Shown here: in pieces, positions 16,027 through 24,975 of the stretch
Layout of the letters: every line of letters starts with the position of its first letter
Numbering within the stretch: position 1 is the stretch's first letter
Assembly (NCBI RefSeq): GCF_036231355.1
Contig: NZ_CP109497.1
Location: forward strand, 186,001-250,000
Source: Streptomyces sp. NBC_01431
GTDB taxonomy: Bacteria > Actinomycetota > Actinomycetes > Streptomycetales > Streptomycetaceae
DNA length: 64,000 nucleotides
Direction: 5' to 3'
Program-made: the position numbers and the translations under genes
Notes under the pieces: generated by a model
What the model saw: the letters and a program-made list of their open reading frames with translations, nothing else
Told to the model about the DNA's origin: nothing
Database searches by the model: none

Positions 16027-18480
16027 GTGGCCGATGGTCAGGATGAGTTGTTCGCCTCGATCGACGCGCTGCTGGAGCAGGTGTACGCGCAGGACGGGCT
16101 CCCCGAACCCGCGGAACGCAAGCGTCTGCGGAAGGCCGCCGGCCTGAGCCAGGAACAGGTCGCCAGGGCGCTCGACGTACGCCGGGAGTCGGTGACCTCC
16201 TGGGAGGCCGGGCGCACCGAGCCCCGCCCGCCCAAGCGAGCCGCCTACCTCCGCCTCCTGGACGGGCTCGCCGCACGGCATCCGGCACCGCAGCCGGACG
16301 CAACGCCGGACGACGCGGCCGAGCTGTCGGCTCATCCGGCCCGTACGGCCGGTGGGTCGCCGTCCACTTCTCCATCGGCTGCCGTGGCCGAGCCCGCCGC
16401 CGTGGCCGAAACAGGCGCCACGCCCGAGCCGGTCACCGCTCAGGCCACATCCGCCGCCCCCGCTGCGGCTCCGCCCATCGAGCACCCCGGCGAGCCGTCT
16501 TCCCCGGTGCGCCGTCCGCCGGAGTCGAAAGCCACCCGGAGCGCCGCGCCGGAGGCCGCGCACCGGCCTCCGCCGAAGACCGGGCCGAACACTCGGGCAA
16601 CCCGGCCGAACACCCGGACCGGGACCAAGCCCACGGCCACAGCCGGGACCGGGACCGCGGCCAAGTCCACCCCCACGACCGGGACCAAGCCCACGGCCAA
16701 GCCCACGGCCAAGGCCACCGCCCCGGCCGGGGCCACAGCGACCGCCCCCGATCCGCGTTTCGCGCACGGACCGATCGCCGTCCTGGACGGGGACGGGTCC
16801 GCGTACTGCGTCGGCGGTCTCGTACTTGACTGTCCTGTCGACGACATCGTCTCGGTGGTCGAATGGGCCCTGAACGAGGCGAAGTTGGGGGCATCCCGGC
16901 TGCACCGGTCGGGCAAGGACGCCGACCCGCTGGTCGTCCTCACGGCGGCTGCCGCCGAACGCCTCGGGCTTCCCGCCGTGTTGGAGGACCGGCGGGGACT
17001 GCGCCTGCCGGACGACCACAAGGCCGTCCAGCAGATCACCAGGGCCAAGTGGAAGCTGACCAGGCGCGGTTTCGGCCCGTGGCCCCGCGTCTACCGCCCG
17101 GCGCGGGCCGGGCAGCGCCAGTGCGTACAGTTCGCGGTCCTGCCGTGGGGCGCGCTCGACGCGCGGGCCTGGGGGAGCGCGGGCCAGTTGCCGCCGGCCG
17201 AACTCGCCCGTGTGCTGGGCGACTACGCGACCCGGGTCATCACCCCGCGCGGCTCGACCGCCGTATCGGGCTTGGAGCTGATGACCGCGCTGCGGCCGCC
17301 GACCCGGGCGGTGAAGGACCCGCGCTCCGACGCGTGGGTGTCCGGTGCGATGCCGGGCTCACTCACCGAGCCCGTCGACCCGGCGCCCCCCGAGGCACCC
17401 GACGAGCACCCCGTCGTCGCCGCCCGCCACCCGCGCGGCCACCAACGAACCCCCGCCGAGGTCCTCGACGAAGAGGCCTTCGACTGGATCCGGGACCCGC
17501 AGTTGCTCACCGACGCCGAGTGCACGCGGAAGTACGCGGTGGGCATCGACGTGAACACCGCGTTCCTCGCCGCCGCGAACCGTCTCGTCGTCGGCCTCGG
17601 GGCGCCCGTCCACGTCAGCGCGCCCGCCTTCGACAAGGCGGTGCCCGGATCCTGGCTGATCGACCTGTCGGCCATCGAGACGGACCCGCGCCTGCCCAGC
17701 CCCTTCACACCGGACGGCGTACGCCCCGAGGGGCCGGCCTGGTACGCGACGCCCACCGTGGCGTACGCGCACGAGCTCGTCAGCACCTACGGCCTGCCCG
17801 TCACCCTCGCCCCCGTGGAGGCGTGGCTGCGTCCGGAGAGCGGGCCCTACCTCGACCCCTGGTACAAGCAGTTGAGCGAGGCGTACAAGGCGACGATGGC
17901 CGACCTCGGCATCGAGGCCGGGATGGACGAGGGGGCGTTCCTCGCCGCGATGGAGACGTACAAGCAGAGCGATCCGGGCACGGCCGCCGTGCTGTCCGCC
18001 ATCAAGTCGACGGTCAAGGGCGGCATCGGCAAACTGCGCGAGCGGCCACAGGGAGCCGGCTACCGTCCCGGCGAACGCTGGCCCGCGCTGGAACGCCCCA
18101 CCTGGCGGCCCGACATCCGCGCCGCCGTCATCGCCACGGCCCGCGTCAACATGCACCGCAAGCTGATCAAGACCGCCCTCGCCACCCAGCAGGCGCCCGC
18201 CCCGGCCGGGCATCTGCACTTCGCGGACGAGGCGCTGCTGCCCGTCGCCCTGCTGTCGGACTGCGCGGTGTACCTGGCTGATGGGCCCGGCCCGCTGGAC
18301 TTCCTGCCGCGCACCCCCGACGGGAAGCCCGCACCGGGTACGTTCCGGCTGGGAGTCAGCCCCGGCATGGTCAAGCACGAGGGGACCCAGGAACTGCTGT
18401 GGGCGGTGAAGATGCTCGACGAAGGACACAACCCCGCCCGGCACATCAAGGGCACCGACGCCGCGATCGACGGAGAGTAG
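16027..18480 (+). CDS. tap: telomere-associated protein Tap
   Basis: About 817 residues, slightly longer than the chromosomal Tap proteins I know (~740). An N-terminal Xre-type HTH (AAGLSQEQVARALDVRRESV) is followed by a Pro/Thr/Lys-rich linker of roughly 160 residues. A conserved body follows with 'IAVLDGDGSAYCVGGLVLDC' and 'KYAVGIDVNTAFLAAANRLV', the latter resembling a polymerase-like DxN site, then 'VKGGIGKLRERPQGAGY' and 'VNMHRKLIKTA'. Tap binds the 3' single-strand overhang of linear Streptomyces replicons and recruits the terminal protein Tpg. GTG 16027 is chosen because GGAGG (16014-16018) lies 8 nt upstream. The adjacent tpg gene confirms identity. The long linker is the main oddity. 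Confidence 0.92.
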   Translation: MADGQDELFASIDALLEQVYAQDGLPEPAERKRLRKAAGLSQEQVARALDVRRESVTSWEAGRTEPRPPKRAAYLRLLDGLAARHPAPQPDATPDDAAELSAHPARTAGGSPSTSPSAAVAEPAAVAETGATPEPVTAQATSAAPAAAPPIEHPGEPSSPVRRPPESKATRSAAPEAAHRPPPKTGPNTRATRPNTRTGTKPTATAGTGTAAKSTPTTGTKPTAKPTAKATAPAGATATAPDPRFAHGPIAVLDGDGSAYCVGGLVLDCPVDDIVSVVEWALNEAKLGASRLHRSGKDADPLVVLTAAAAERLGLPAVLEDRRGLRLPDDHKAVQQITRAKWKLTRRGFGPWPRVYRPARAGQRQCVQFAVLPWGALDARAWGSAGQLPPAELARVLGDYATRVITPRGSTAVSGLELMTALRPPTRAVKDPRSDAWVSGAMPGSLTEPVDPAPPEAPDEHPVVAARHPRGHQRTPAEVLDEEAFDWIRDPQLLTDAECTRKYAVGIDVNTAFLAAANRLVVGLGAPVHVSAPAFDKAVPGSWLIDLSAIETDPRLPSPFTPDGVRPEGPAWYATPTVAYAHELVSTYGLPVTLAPVEAWLRPESGPYLDPWYKQLSEAYKATMADLGIEAGMDEGAFLAAMETYKQSDPGTAAVLSAIKSTVKGGIGKLRERPQGAGYRPGERWPALERPTWRPDIRAAVIATARVNMHRKLIKTALATQQAPAPAGHLHFADEALLPVALLSDCAVYLADGPGPLDFLPRTPDGKPAPGTFRLGVSPGMVKHEGTQELLWAVKMLDEGHNPARHIKGTDAAIDGE

Positions 18481-18489
18481 GCCACCTCG

Positions 18490-19047
18490 ATGGGCATCAT
18501 GGGCGACAGCCTGGACAAGGCCGCGGCGAACACGTTCACCCGGCCCGTCCCCAAGTCCGCGACCGCGCAGATGAAGTTCCTGGTGAAGCAGGAGAAGGGC
18601 TCGACCCGGGCGGTGGCGCAGCTGCTCGGGGTCTCCCAGCGCACGGTGGAGCGCTACCTCAAGGGCCAGCTCAAGCAGCCCCGTCCGGAACTCGCCGCCC
18701 GGCTGTTCGGCGAGGTGCGCAAGCGGTGGCAGCCGAAGGTGCGCGCACGGGCGCGGCAGCGGGCCGCGGCGACCGGCGGCATCGTGATCGAGACCCGCGC
18801 CCGGTTCGGCTACACCGCGGCCCCCGGCACCTCCGACGACGGCCGGCTACGCCTCATCACCCAGTCCCTGCCCCCCGCGTACGCCGCCCGCCTCTTCGAG
18901 GCGCAGTCATCCGGCGCCACCGAACAGCAACTCCAGTCCATCGCTGCCGAAGGCCTCCAGGAGATCTACTTCAAGGACCGCGGCCGCCGCGCCCACGACC
19001 TCATGGTCGAGTTCACGGACATCGACTACGTGGAGCTCGACTACTAG
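18490..19047 (+). CDS. tpg: telomere terminal protein Tpg
   Basis: 185 residues, the usual Tpg length. It has an N-terminal HTH-like segment (VAQLLGVSQRTVERYLKGQL), a basic middle (RKRWQPKVRARARQRAAATG), and the conserved body 'IVIETRARFGYTAAPGTSDD', 'LITQSLPPAYAARLFEAQ' and 'DIDYVELDY'. Tpg primes end-patching and is covalently bound to the 5' telomere ends through a hydroxyl residue. It follows tap by 9 bases, the standard tap-tpg operon. Its presence implies linear topology of the replicon carrying this window, or a former linear plasmid. Confidence 0.95.
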   Translation: MGIMGDSLDKAAANTFTRPVPKSATAQMKFLVKQEKGSTRAVAQLLGVSQRTVERYLKGQLKQPRPELAARLFGEVRKRWQPKVRARARQRAAATGGIVIETRARFGYTAAPGTSDDGRLRLITQSLPPAYAARLFEAQSSGATEQQLQSIAAEGLQEIYFKDRGRRAHDLMVEFTDIDYVELDY

Positions 19048-19079
19048 GCGGGGTGGCAAGTGGACTTCGTGTACGTGGG

Positions 19080-19155
19080 TGTGAGCCGACGCACGACAGT
19101 TGTCACAACGGCAGGCTTGTGAGCCGAAGCACGATAGTTGTCACATAGGCAGGCT
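19080..19155. repeat. two 38-bp tandem repeats downstream of tpg
   Basis: TGTGAGCCGACGCACGACAG at 19080 begins a 38-base unit ending in CAGGCT; the second unit (19118-19155) differs at about five positions. A partial third GGTTGTCACCGACAG follows at 19156. Each unit contains GTTGTCAC. Function unknown; possibly a protein-binding site or recombination scar. Confidence 0.6.
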
Positions 19156-19281
19156 GGTTGTCACCGACAGTGTTGTGGGCGGTTGAGCCTGAGCGCGACA
19201 GGTCGCAACTGGGGGCATCCGTGTCCGGCCTCCCAGTTCTGGTTCTCCTGGGTCGGCCTCTGCGGGCTCAGGGAAGCGTCA

Positions 19282-19815
19282 ATGTCAGTGGGCTCTGCCA
19301 GGGTGTGCGTCGTGGATGAACTGGTGGAGCGTGTCGACGATCAAGATCGTGTGCTGGGGATGGTGGTCAGCCGCCGGCAGGCCATCCAGGAGGGTTGGCT
19401 GCACCGAGTCGCCGTGACGGTGTGTCGTGATGAGCGTGGACGGATCCTCGTCCACCGACGGTCGGAGCAGGTATCGCGCTTCCCCGGGCACTATGAGGTC
19501 GAGGTCGGTGGCGCCGCAAATGTCGGCGAGTCCTATGAACAGGCCGCCGCGAGGGAGCTGGCCGAAGAGCTGGGCATCCGTGCGCTGCCACGCCTGCTGT
19601 TCACGTTCATCAACCGCAGCGGCTTGAGCCCTCACTGGCTCGGCGTGCACGAAGCCGTGGTGCCGGACGCCGTGGTCCCCGATCCCGATGAGGTCGCCTG
19701 GCATGGCTGGCTGACCGAGCCGGAGCTGCGGTCGGCCCTGCTGGAGTGGCGCTTCACGCCCGACAGCCACGAAGCCTTCAGCCGGTATCTGGCGTTCCGG
19801 ACCGCGCGGTCCTGA
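19282..19815 (+). CDS. Nudix hydrolase, IDI-like
   Basis: 177 residues. The Nudix box GGAANVGESYEQAAARELAE-ELGI fits Gx5Ex7REUxEExGU. The opening 'VDELVERVDDQDRVLGMVVS' and 'EGWLHRVAVTVCRDERGRIL' are characteristic of the isopentenyl-diphosphate-isomerase-like Nudix group, although the IDI catalytic Cys region is not evident. It likely hydrolyses a nucleoside-diphosphate-linked metabolite. Start ATG 19282 with AGGGAAG upstream; GTG 19303 is an alternative. It stands alone after tpg. Confidence 0.8.
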   Translation: MSVGSARVCVVDELVERVDDQDRVLGMVVSRRQAIQEGWLHRVAVTVCRDERGRILVHRRSEQVSRFPGHYEVEVGGAANVGESYEQAAARELAEELGIRALPRLLFTFINRSGLSPHWLGVHEAVVPDAVVPDPDEVAWHGWLTEPELRSALLEWRFTPDSHEAFSRYLAFRTARS

Positions 19816-19836
19816 CCTTGCCCACCACGCTCAGGC

Positions 19837-20121
19837 TCAGCGTCTGTCGATCTCCTTGGCCAGGTGCTCGGCGTGGTCTTCGAGCAGTGGCTGGAGGGCT
19901 CCGTAGTAGGGCTGGTGGGCAGCTTTGCGGAGCCACTGGAACACGTTGTGTCGTTCCCGGGTCCAGACGGCGCGGAGTTGGGGGTCCTGGGCGATGTGCG
20001 GCGGGCAGGGCGCGTAATCGGGTTCGCCTTCGGTGACCGAGGGTGTCGGATTCTCACTGGTTCTCGTTCGTGCTGGAGGATTCTCATTGCATCTCACGCT
20101 TAGCGGCGGCGTTTGCCCCAT
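19837..20121 (-). CDS. small hypothetical protein
   Basis: A 94-codon frame. The C-terminal ~60 residues look like a real helical protein (PQLRAVWTRERHNVFQWLRK..PLLEDHAEHLAKEIDRR), while the N-terminus is compositionally odd, so the true start may be later. No family was recognised. It ends close to the convergent Nudix gene. Confidence 0.35.
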   Translation of the reverse strand: MGQTPPLSVRCNENPPARTRTSENPTPSVTEGEPDYAPCPPHIAQDPQLRAVWTRERHNVFQWLRKAAHQPYYGALQPLLEDHAEHLAKEIDRR

Positions 20122-20349
20122 ACATGGGGGTTGATCTCATTTTCCTGGTCCGGTTCTCTCTGTACCTGTCACGGTTGTTTGCGGCAGGTACGCGGAGCCG
20201 GGGGTGGCGATGGATCCGGTCTGGTCGATGTCGAGTGGCCCGACGGCGAGGGGGGCGGGCTGAGGAAGTCCCTACTGGGGACGGTGTCCTGGGTTCCGTT
20301 CGAGTCGGTGTTCCCGCCCCGCTGGGTCCTATGCAGGCTGACCGAGGAA

Positions 20350-20553
20350 GCCGCGACTACCGTCATTGACCAGGCATGCCGGATGCTGCGGCTCCCCACT
20401 GTCCGAGGGCAGTTTCCCGATCTCGCCGGCGCCGCGTCGCGTGAGCAGATGTCGTACCGGGGTTTCCTCGCGGAACTGCTGCTGGCCGAGTGCGACGACC
20501 GGGCCCGCCGCCGCTTGATCGCCAGGGCGCTGCGCTCTTCTTTCAGGTGCTGA
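20350..20553 (+). pseudogene. truncated istB (IS21-family ATPase) remnant
   Basis: The segment coding 'ACRMLRLPTVRGQFPDLAG' followed by 'REQMSYRGFLAELLLAECDD' matches the N-terminal ~50 residues of actinobacterial IstB, the AAA+ helper of IS21-like transposons. After RARRRL the frame leaves the family and stops at 20553; no ATPase core (Walker A) follows. The upstream part of the open frame is unrelated. This is the scar of an insertion sequence, broken before the catalytic part. Confidence 0.65.
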
Positions 20554-20597
20554 CGGAAATAGGCGGGAGGCGGCGAGCGCGACCAGACCCAAGGCTG

Positions 20598-21524
20598 TCA
20601 GGGCACGGTGATGACGATCTTGCCGCGCGCGTGGCCGGTGGCGCTGGCGTCGTGAGCTGTGGCGGTCTCTTTCAGCGGGAACACGGCGTGCAGCGGGACC
20701 GTGAGGCGGCCGTGGTCGGCGAGGTTGGCCGCAATTGGCAGTCCTGCCCAGCCCGGCGACTCTCCTGCTTGGGAGCGGGAGTACCGCACTCCGTGTCGGT
20801 CGGCGTCGAAGTCCGCGATGGTCACCACGCGGTGCGGGTCGCCTGCGATGGCTACCAGTTCGGCAAGAGAGCCCTTGCCGGCCGCGTCCAGAACCACGTC
20901 GACGCCGTGCGGAGCCAGTGGGGCAAGGCGATCGGCCAGCCCCGCCCCGTAGGTGACCGGTACGACGCCGAGTCGGTCGAGGAAGCCGTGGTTGCCTTCG
21001 CTCGCGGTGCCGATCACGGTGAGGCCGCGAGCCTGGGCGAGTTGCGCGGTGATGGTGCCGACGCCTCCGGCCGCACCATCGATCAGCAAGGTCATGCCCT
21101 CGGCGGCATCCAGGGCCTCCAGTACACGCATGGCTGTGTCGATGTTGCCCGCGGCGCCACCCGCTTCCTCGAAAGACCACGACTGGGGCTTGGGTGCCCA
21201 TGCCTCAAGGACGGCGTACTGGGCCGCGGCGCCTCCCTGATCCAGGAAGGGGACGAGGCCGAAGACCTCGTCTCCCAGGGCGGTGCCGGTCACCCCCTCT
21301 CCCACCTCGTCGACTATTCCGGCGGCATCCATGCCGGGGATGTGGGGGAAATTCAGGGTGGCGATGTCCTGCAGCATCCCTGAACGCAGGTAGTGGTCAG
21401 CCGGGGTGACGCCGGTGGCACGCACAGCGATGCGGACCTGACCGGGCCCGGCGTGCGGCTCTTCGGCCTCCTCCATGCAGAGGACTTCGGAACTGCCGTA
21501 ACAGTGGTATCGCATAGCGAACAC
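20598..21524 (-). CDS. zinc-independent quinone oxidoreductase (MDR family)
   Basis: About 308 residues of the medium-chain dehydrogenase/reductase type. The catalytic domain opens 'MRYHCYGSSEVLCMEEAEEP' and 'GVTPADHYLRSG'. The nucleotide site is 'LLIDGAAGGVGTITAQLAQA' (AxxGVG), as in NADPH:quinone reductases, and there are no zinc-ligand cysteines. GTG 21524 has GGAGG 6 nt upstream; longer frames lack a signal. It forms a same-strand group with an FAD monooxygenase and a second quinone reductase, with a divergent TetR gene. Confidence 0.85.
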   Translation of the reverse strand: MFAMRYHCYGSSEVLCMEEAEEPHAGPGQVRIAVRATGVTPADHYLRSGMLQDIATLNFPHIPGMDAAGIVDEVGEGVTGTALGDEVFGLVPFLDQGGAAAQYAVLEAWAPKPQSWSFEEAGGAAGNIDTAMRVLEALDAAEGMTLLIDGAAGGVGTITAQLAQARGLTVIGTASEGNHGFLDRLGVVPVTYGAGLADRLAPLAPHGVDVVLDAAGKGSLAELVAIAGDPHRVVTIADFDADRHGVRYSRSQAGESPGWAGLPIAANLADHGRLTVPLHAVFPLKETATAHDASATGHARGKIVITVP

Positions 21525-21593
21525 GGACAACCTCCATACGCGTAGTAAGTCGTTCAGCAGGAGAGCTTGCAGTCGCACACCTCTGCGGGACTG

Positions 21594-22718
21594 TCAGATT
21601 CCTGCTCGGTCTCCGTTGGTGAAGAAATTGATCAGGTCCTGAGGCGTGGGGTTGTGGGCGACTTCGGCGGCGGCCGCGGCACTGCGGGGGAACAGCGCTT
21701 GTTCGTATGAGGTGAGGGCGGTCTCGATATCGTCGGGGTGCGCGGCGAGGGCCTCTCCGAGTTCGGCACCGTCCAGCATGGCCAGGTTGGCGCCTTCACC
21801 GTTGGGGGTCGAGAGGTGGGCGGCGTCGCCGAGCAGGGTCACTGCCGGCACCCGCTCCCAGCGGTGCCCGACCGGCAGGGCGTGGAGGGGACGCAGGACC
21901 GGCGCGGTCCGGCCGGCGGTGATCAGGGCGGTGAGTTCCGGTGCCCAGCCGTCGTACTCCTCCACGATCCGGGCGGCGGCTGCGGCGGCATCGGTGAAAT
22001 CGATGGTGGCGAACCAGGCCTGCGGCTTGGCCAGTGTGACGAGAGTGCGGAGGACCCCGCTCTGCTCCCGGTGAGCCACAAGCCACTTCCCGTTCCCGTC
22101 CGGGTCGAGCGCGGCGAGTGTGCCGCCGCCGACGGCTTTCGCGGTGGCCGGGTGCTGGGCGTCGGCGTCGTGCAGGTACGTCTCGACGAAGGACCGGCCG
22201 ACGTATTCGGGTGTGGTGTCGGATAGCAGCGGTCGGACTCGTGACCATGCGCCGTCCGCGCCGACCAGCAGGTTCGTGACGACGACGGCGCCGCCTGCGA
22301 AGGTCACCTCGTGGCGGCCCTCGGTGAGGGCGCGGACGCCAGTGGCCTTGTGGCCCCATCGGACGGTGTCGTCGGGGAGCGCGTCCAGCAGGATCTGTCG
22401 CAGCTCGCCGCGCTGTACCTCGGGGCTTTCGCCCGTGCCGTCGTCGGCCTTGTCGAACAGGACGGTTCCGTTGCGGTCCAGGAGCCGTATCGCTTGGCGG
22501 CCCTCCAGGACGATGCCGCGGAACTCGTCCATCAGTCCGGCTGCCTTGAGGGCGAGTTGGCCGTTGTAGTCGTGGATGTCGAGCATCCCGCCCTGCGAAC
22601 GCGCCGTCGGGGACGATTCCGCCTCGTGGACCGTGACCGGGATGCCGTGGAGGTGCAGGACGCGGGCCAGGACGAGGCCGCCGAGTCCGGCGCCGATGAT
22701 CGTGACAGGAGTGTGCAT
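21594..22718 (-). CDS. FAD-dependent monooxygenase (TetX/PHBH-like)
   Basis: About 374 residues: FAD-binding GxGxxG near the start (VTIIGAGLGGLVLARVL), the 'GADGAWSRVRPLL' DG motif and 'VTLLGDAAHLSTPNGEGANLA' GD motif. The overall layout matches TetX-like aromatic hydroxylases that inactivate or modify aromatic compounds. ATG 22718 with AAGGAG upstream is the start; an extension to 22739 is possible. Flanked by two quinone reductases, so the cluster may oxidise and reduce a quinone-type substrate. Confidence 0.85.
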   Translation of the reverse strand: MHTPVTIIGAGLGGLVLARVLHLHGIPVTVHEAESSPTARSQGGMLDIHDYNGQLALKAAGLMDEFRGIVLEGRQAIRLLDRNGTVLFDKADDGTGESPEVQRGELRQILLDALPDDTVRWGHKATGVRALTEGRHEVTFAGGAVVVTNLLVGADGAWSRVRPLLSDTTPEYVGRSFVETYLHDADAQHPATAKAVGGGTLAALDPDGNGKWLVAHREQSGVLRTLVTLAKPQAWFATIDFTDAAAAAARIVEEYDGWAPELTALITAGRTAPVLRPLHALPVGHRWERVPAVTLLGDAAHLSTPNGEGANLAMLDGAELGEALAAHPDDIETALTSYEQALFPRSAAAAAEVAHNPTPQDLINFFTNGDRAGI

Positions 22719-22814
22719 GGGGCTCCTTGCGTGTCGCACACCTGCCGGGTGGGCCCCGGCAGATCGCTGGAAGGAAGGCAGCTCGCCTGGGCGTGCGACC
22801 GGGCGGGGAACGGC

Positions 22815-23708
22815 TCAGACGACGATGACCCGGCGCCCGCGCGTGTGACCGGCCTGGCTGTCGATGTGCGCCGTCGGGGCCTCGGCGAGCGTGTACGACT
22901 TCTCGACCGGGATATGGAGCTTTCCCCGCGAGATGAGGTCGGCGGCATCGGCGAGGGCTTGCGGCACGTCCCCGGTCACGCCGGAGAACCGGACACCGAA
23001 CTCCGGCGCGCCGAGATCGGCGATGGAGACCACCTTGTGCGGGTCCCCGGTCAGTTCGACGAGTTCGCGGATCACGCCCGACCCGGCCAGATCGAGAGCC
23101 GCGTCGACACGGCCGAGCCGCCGCACCCGCTCGGCCCAGCCGTCGCCGTACGTCGCCGCGAGGGCACCCAGGCTCCGCAGATAGTCCTGGTTTGCGGCCC
23201 CGGCGGTGCCGATCACCGTGATGCCGCGCTCGCGAGCGATCTGCAGCACCGCCGAGCCGACTCCCCCGGACGCGCCGCTGACCAGCAGCGTCTGCCCGGA
23301 CCGCACACCGGCCTCGCGGAGGATGCGCAGCGCGGTCTCCACCACGGAGGGGTACCCGGCCGCCTCTTCGAACGTCAGCCCCTCTGGTATCCGGGCCCAG
23401 GCCGACAGCACAGCGACCTCGGCATAGGTGCTCGAGCCGCGCCCGAACACGTGGTCACCAACCTCGACCCCGTCGACGCCCGCGCCGACCTCGTCCACCA
23501 CCCCGGCGGCATCCTGCCCGACGCCGGCGGGCAACTCGATCGGGCGAACCTTCTGGAACTGGCCTTCCCGGATCCTCCAGTCGACGGGGTTCACGCCCGC
23601 CGCCCGCACGGCGACGCGGATCTGACCGGGACTCGCATGGGGCTCCTCGGAGTCAACGAGGTGGAGAACGTCGGGACCGCCGAACTCGGCGAAGCTCACT
23701 CTCTTCAT
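22815..23708 (-). CDS. quinone oxidoreductase-like MDR protein
   Basis: 297 residues. The sequence opens MKRVSFAEFGGPDVLHLVD and has 'AAGVNPVDWRIREGQF', the nucleotide-binding 'LLVSGASGGVGSAVLQIARE' and no zinc-site cysteines. It is related to, but clearly different from, the reductase at 20598-21524. It is transcribed from the divergent promoter shared with the TetR gene, whose operator at 23725-23752 lies in the 71-nt gap, so TetR repression is likely. The inducer may be a quinone or aromatic compound. Confidence 0.87.
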   Translation of the reverse strand: MKRVSFAEFGGPDVLHLVDSEEPHASPGQIRVAVRAAGVNPVDWRIREGQFQKVRPIELPAGVGQDAAGVVDEVGAGVDGVEVGDHVFGRGSSTYAEVAVLSAWARIPEGLTFEEAAGYPSVVETALRILREAGVRSGQTLLVSGASGGVGSAVLQIARERGITVIGTAGAANQDYLRSLGALAATYGDGWAERVRRLGRVDAALDLAGSGVIRELVELTGDPHKVVSIADLGAPEFGVRFSGVTGDVPQALADAADLISRGKLHIPVEKSYTLAEAPTAHIDSQAGHTRGRRVIVV

Positions 23709-23724
23709 GCCGCCGACCGTAACA

Positions 23725-23752
23725 CTAACGGTTATGGTTTAGAAACCGTTAG
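23725..23752. promoter_or_regulatory. TetR operator in the divergent intergenic region
   Basis: CTAACGGTT (23725-23733) and AACCGTTAG (23744-23752) are perfect 9-base arms separated by 10 bases, located between the divergent oxidoreductase and TetR starts. An additional TGGTTT/AAACC symmetry lies inside. This is typical TetR operator size and position. Confidence 0.75.
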
Positions 23753-23779
23753 CCATTTGGATTTGGTAGTGTCAGCGGT

Positions 23780-24352
23780 ATGACCGTGCCGACGACCGGA
23801 CGCCGCGAGCGCAAGAAGGCCGCGACCCGCCAGAAGATCGCCGACACCGCACTTCGGCTCTTCCTGGAACGCGGGTACGACGCGGTGGGGATCCGCGAGG
23901 TGGCCGCGGAGGCCGACGTGGCCGTCACCACGCTCTTCTCCCACTTCGCCTCGAAAGAGGCCCTGGTGTTCGAGCAGGACGCGGACTTCGAGCAACGGCT
24001 CACCCTCGCGGCCACCGGCCGGGCGCCGCACGAGCCGCTCATCCCCGCGCTGCGCCGCGAGATCCAGGCCATGGTCCGGCACTGCACGGGGGACGGCACC
24101 GCCCCGATCTACCGCATGATCGACGAGTCACGCGCCCTGCGGGAGTACGAGGAGTCGATGCGGCTGCGCCACGCGGAGTCACTGGCAGCGGCCATCGCCG
24201 CCGATCCCGACCTGACACAGAGCGCAACGGCCTGCCGGACGATCGCGAGGTTCGTGATCGACGCCTATTCACTGGCCCGTGAGACGGACGATCCGCAGTC
24301 CGCCGTGGACGAGATCTTCCGGATGATCGAGGCGGCCTGGAAAGTCACCTGA
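23780..24352 (+). CDS. TetR-family repressor
   Basis: 190 residues. The N-terminal HTH is RKKAATRQKIADTALRLF, then 'YDAVGIREVAAEADVAVTTL' and 'FSHFASKEALVF', the standard TetR pattern. The ligand domain is all-helical and ends in 'EIFRMIEAAWKV', similar to acyl- or aromatic-responsive TetR proteins. It is divergent from the oxidoreductase cluster and has a good dyad in the gap, so it probably represses that cluster and itself. Confidence 0.88.
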   Translation: MTVPTTGRRERKKAATRQKIADTALRLFLERGYDAVGIREVAAEADVAVTTLFSHFASKEALVFEQDADFEQRLTLAATGRAPHEPLIPALRREIQAMVRHCTGDGTAPIYRMIDESRALREYEESMRLRHAESLAAAIAADPDLTQSATACRTIARFVIDAYSLARETDDPQSAVDEIFRMIEAAWKVT

Positions 24353-24484
24353 CCTACCACTTTGCGAGCATCGCCCCGAGGTCGGGCCCACCCTGGCAAC
24401 AGGCTCAAGGACGTCAGGATCTCCTGCAGAGCAACTACTTCGGCGGAGCTGGCACAGGGTGCCCGGCCAGCTGCCTGGGGAACC

Positions 24485-24724
24485 TCAGCCAAGGACCGTT
24501 CCGCCTCTACCGAGAGCGCGACTTCCGCGAAAGCACCTCTTCGGCTTCCTGAAGGTCACCCGCTCCCGGGCGCCGTCCTCCCTCACCAACTGCACCCGTC
24601 CCAAGTGCGGTTCGCGCCGCTCGACCGTCCACTCCGTCCCGTCCAGCACCAGGCGCGGGAGAAAGGTCAGCACCGCCGCCGCGGTCACCGGCCCGTCTCC
24701 CCGGCGGGCATCACGAGCGGGCAA
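24485..24724 (-). pseudogene. possible Mu-like transposase N-terminal remnant in gene-free stretch 24353-24975
   Basis: A 79-codon frame contains 'AAAVLTFLPRLVLDGTEWTV' and 'HLGRVQLVREDGARERVTFR', which resembles, from memory, the N-terminal domain of Mu-type transposases of actinobacterial elements. After KPKR the frame departs from that pattern and stops. The rest of 24353-24975 has no credible gene. Probably a second transposon scar beside the lectin gene. Confidence 0.4.
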
Positions 24725-24975
24725 TCCTGAGGCGGGCCGGGCAGGTCGGCTCGGCGACGGCGACTTCGGCGGCCGCCGCGAACGACTCCCGGTCCGCCTC
24801 CTTGAACAGGGGCTCAGGGCGTACGTCGATCAGCTGGACGCCCCTGCGGGCCACCCTAGGTGGTCAGTGCGAGCTGCGCTTCACACAGGTCCCGAAGGCG
24901 ATCTTCAACGGCTGCGAGACGACGTCGACCAGTGCCTTGTGGGTAACGAGCGTTGTGGTTGCGTCCGGTGAGGGG

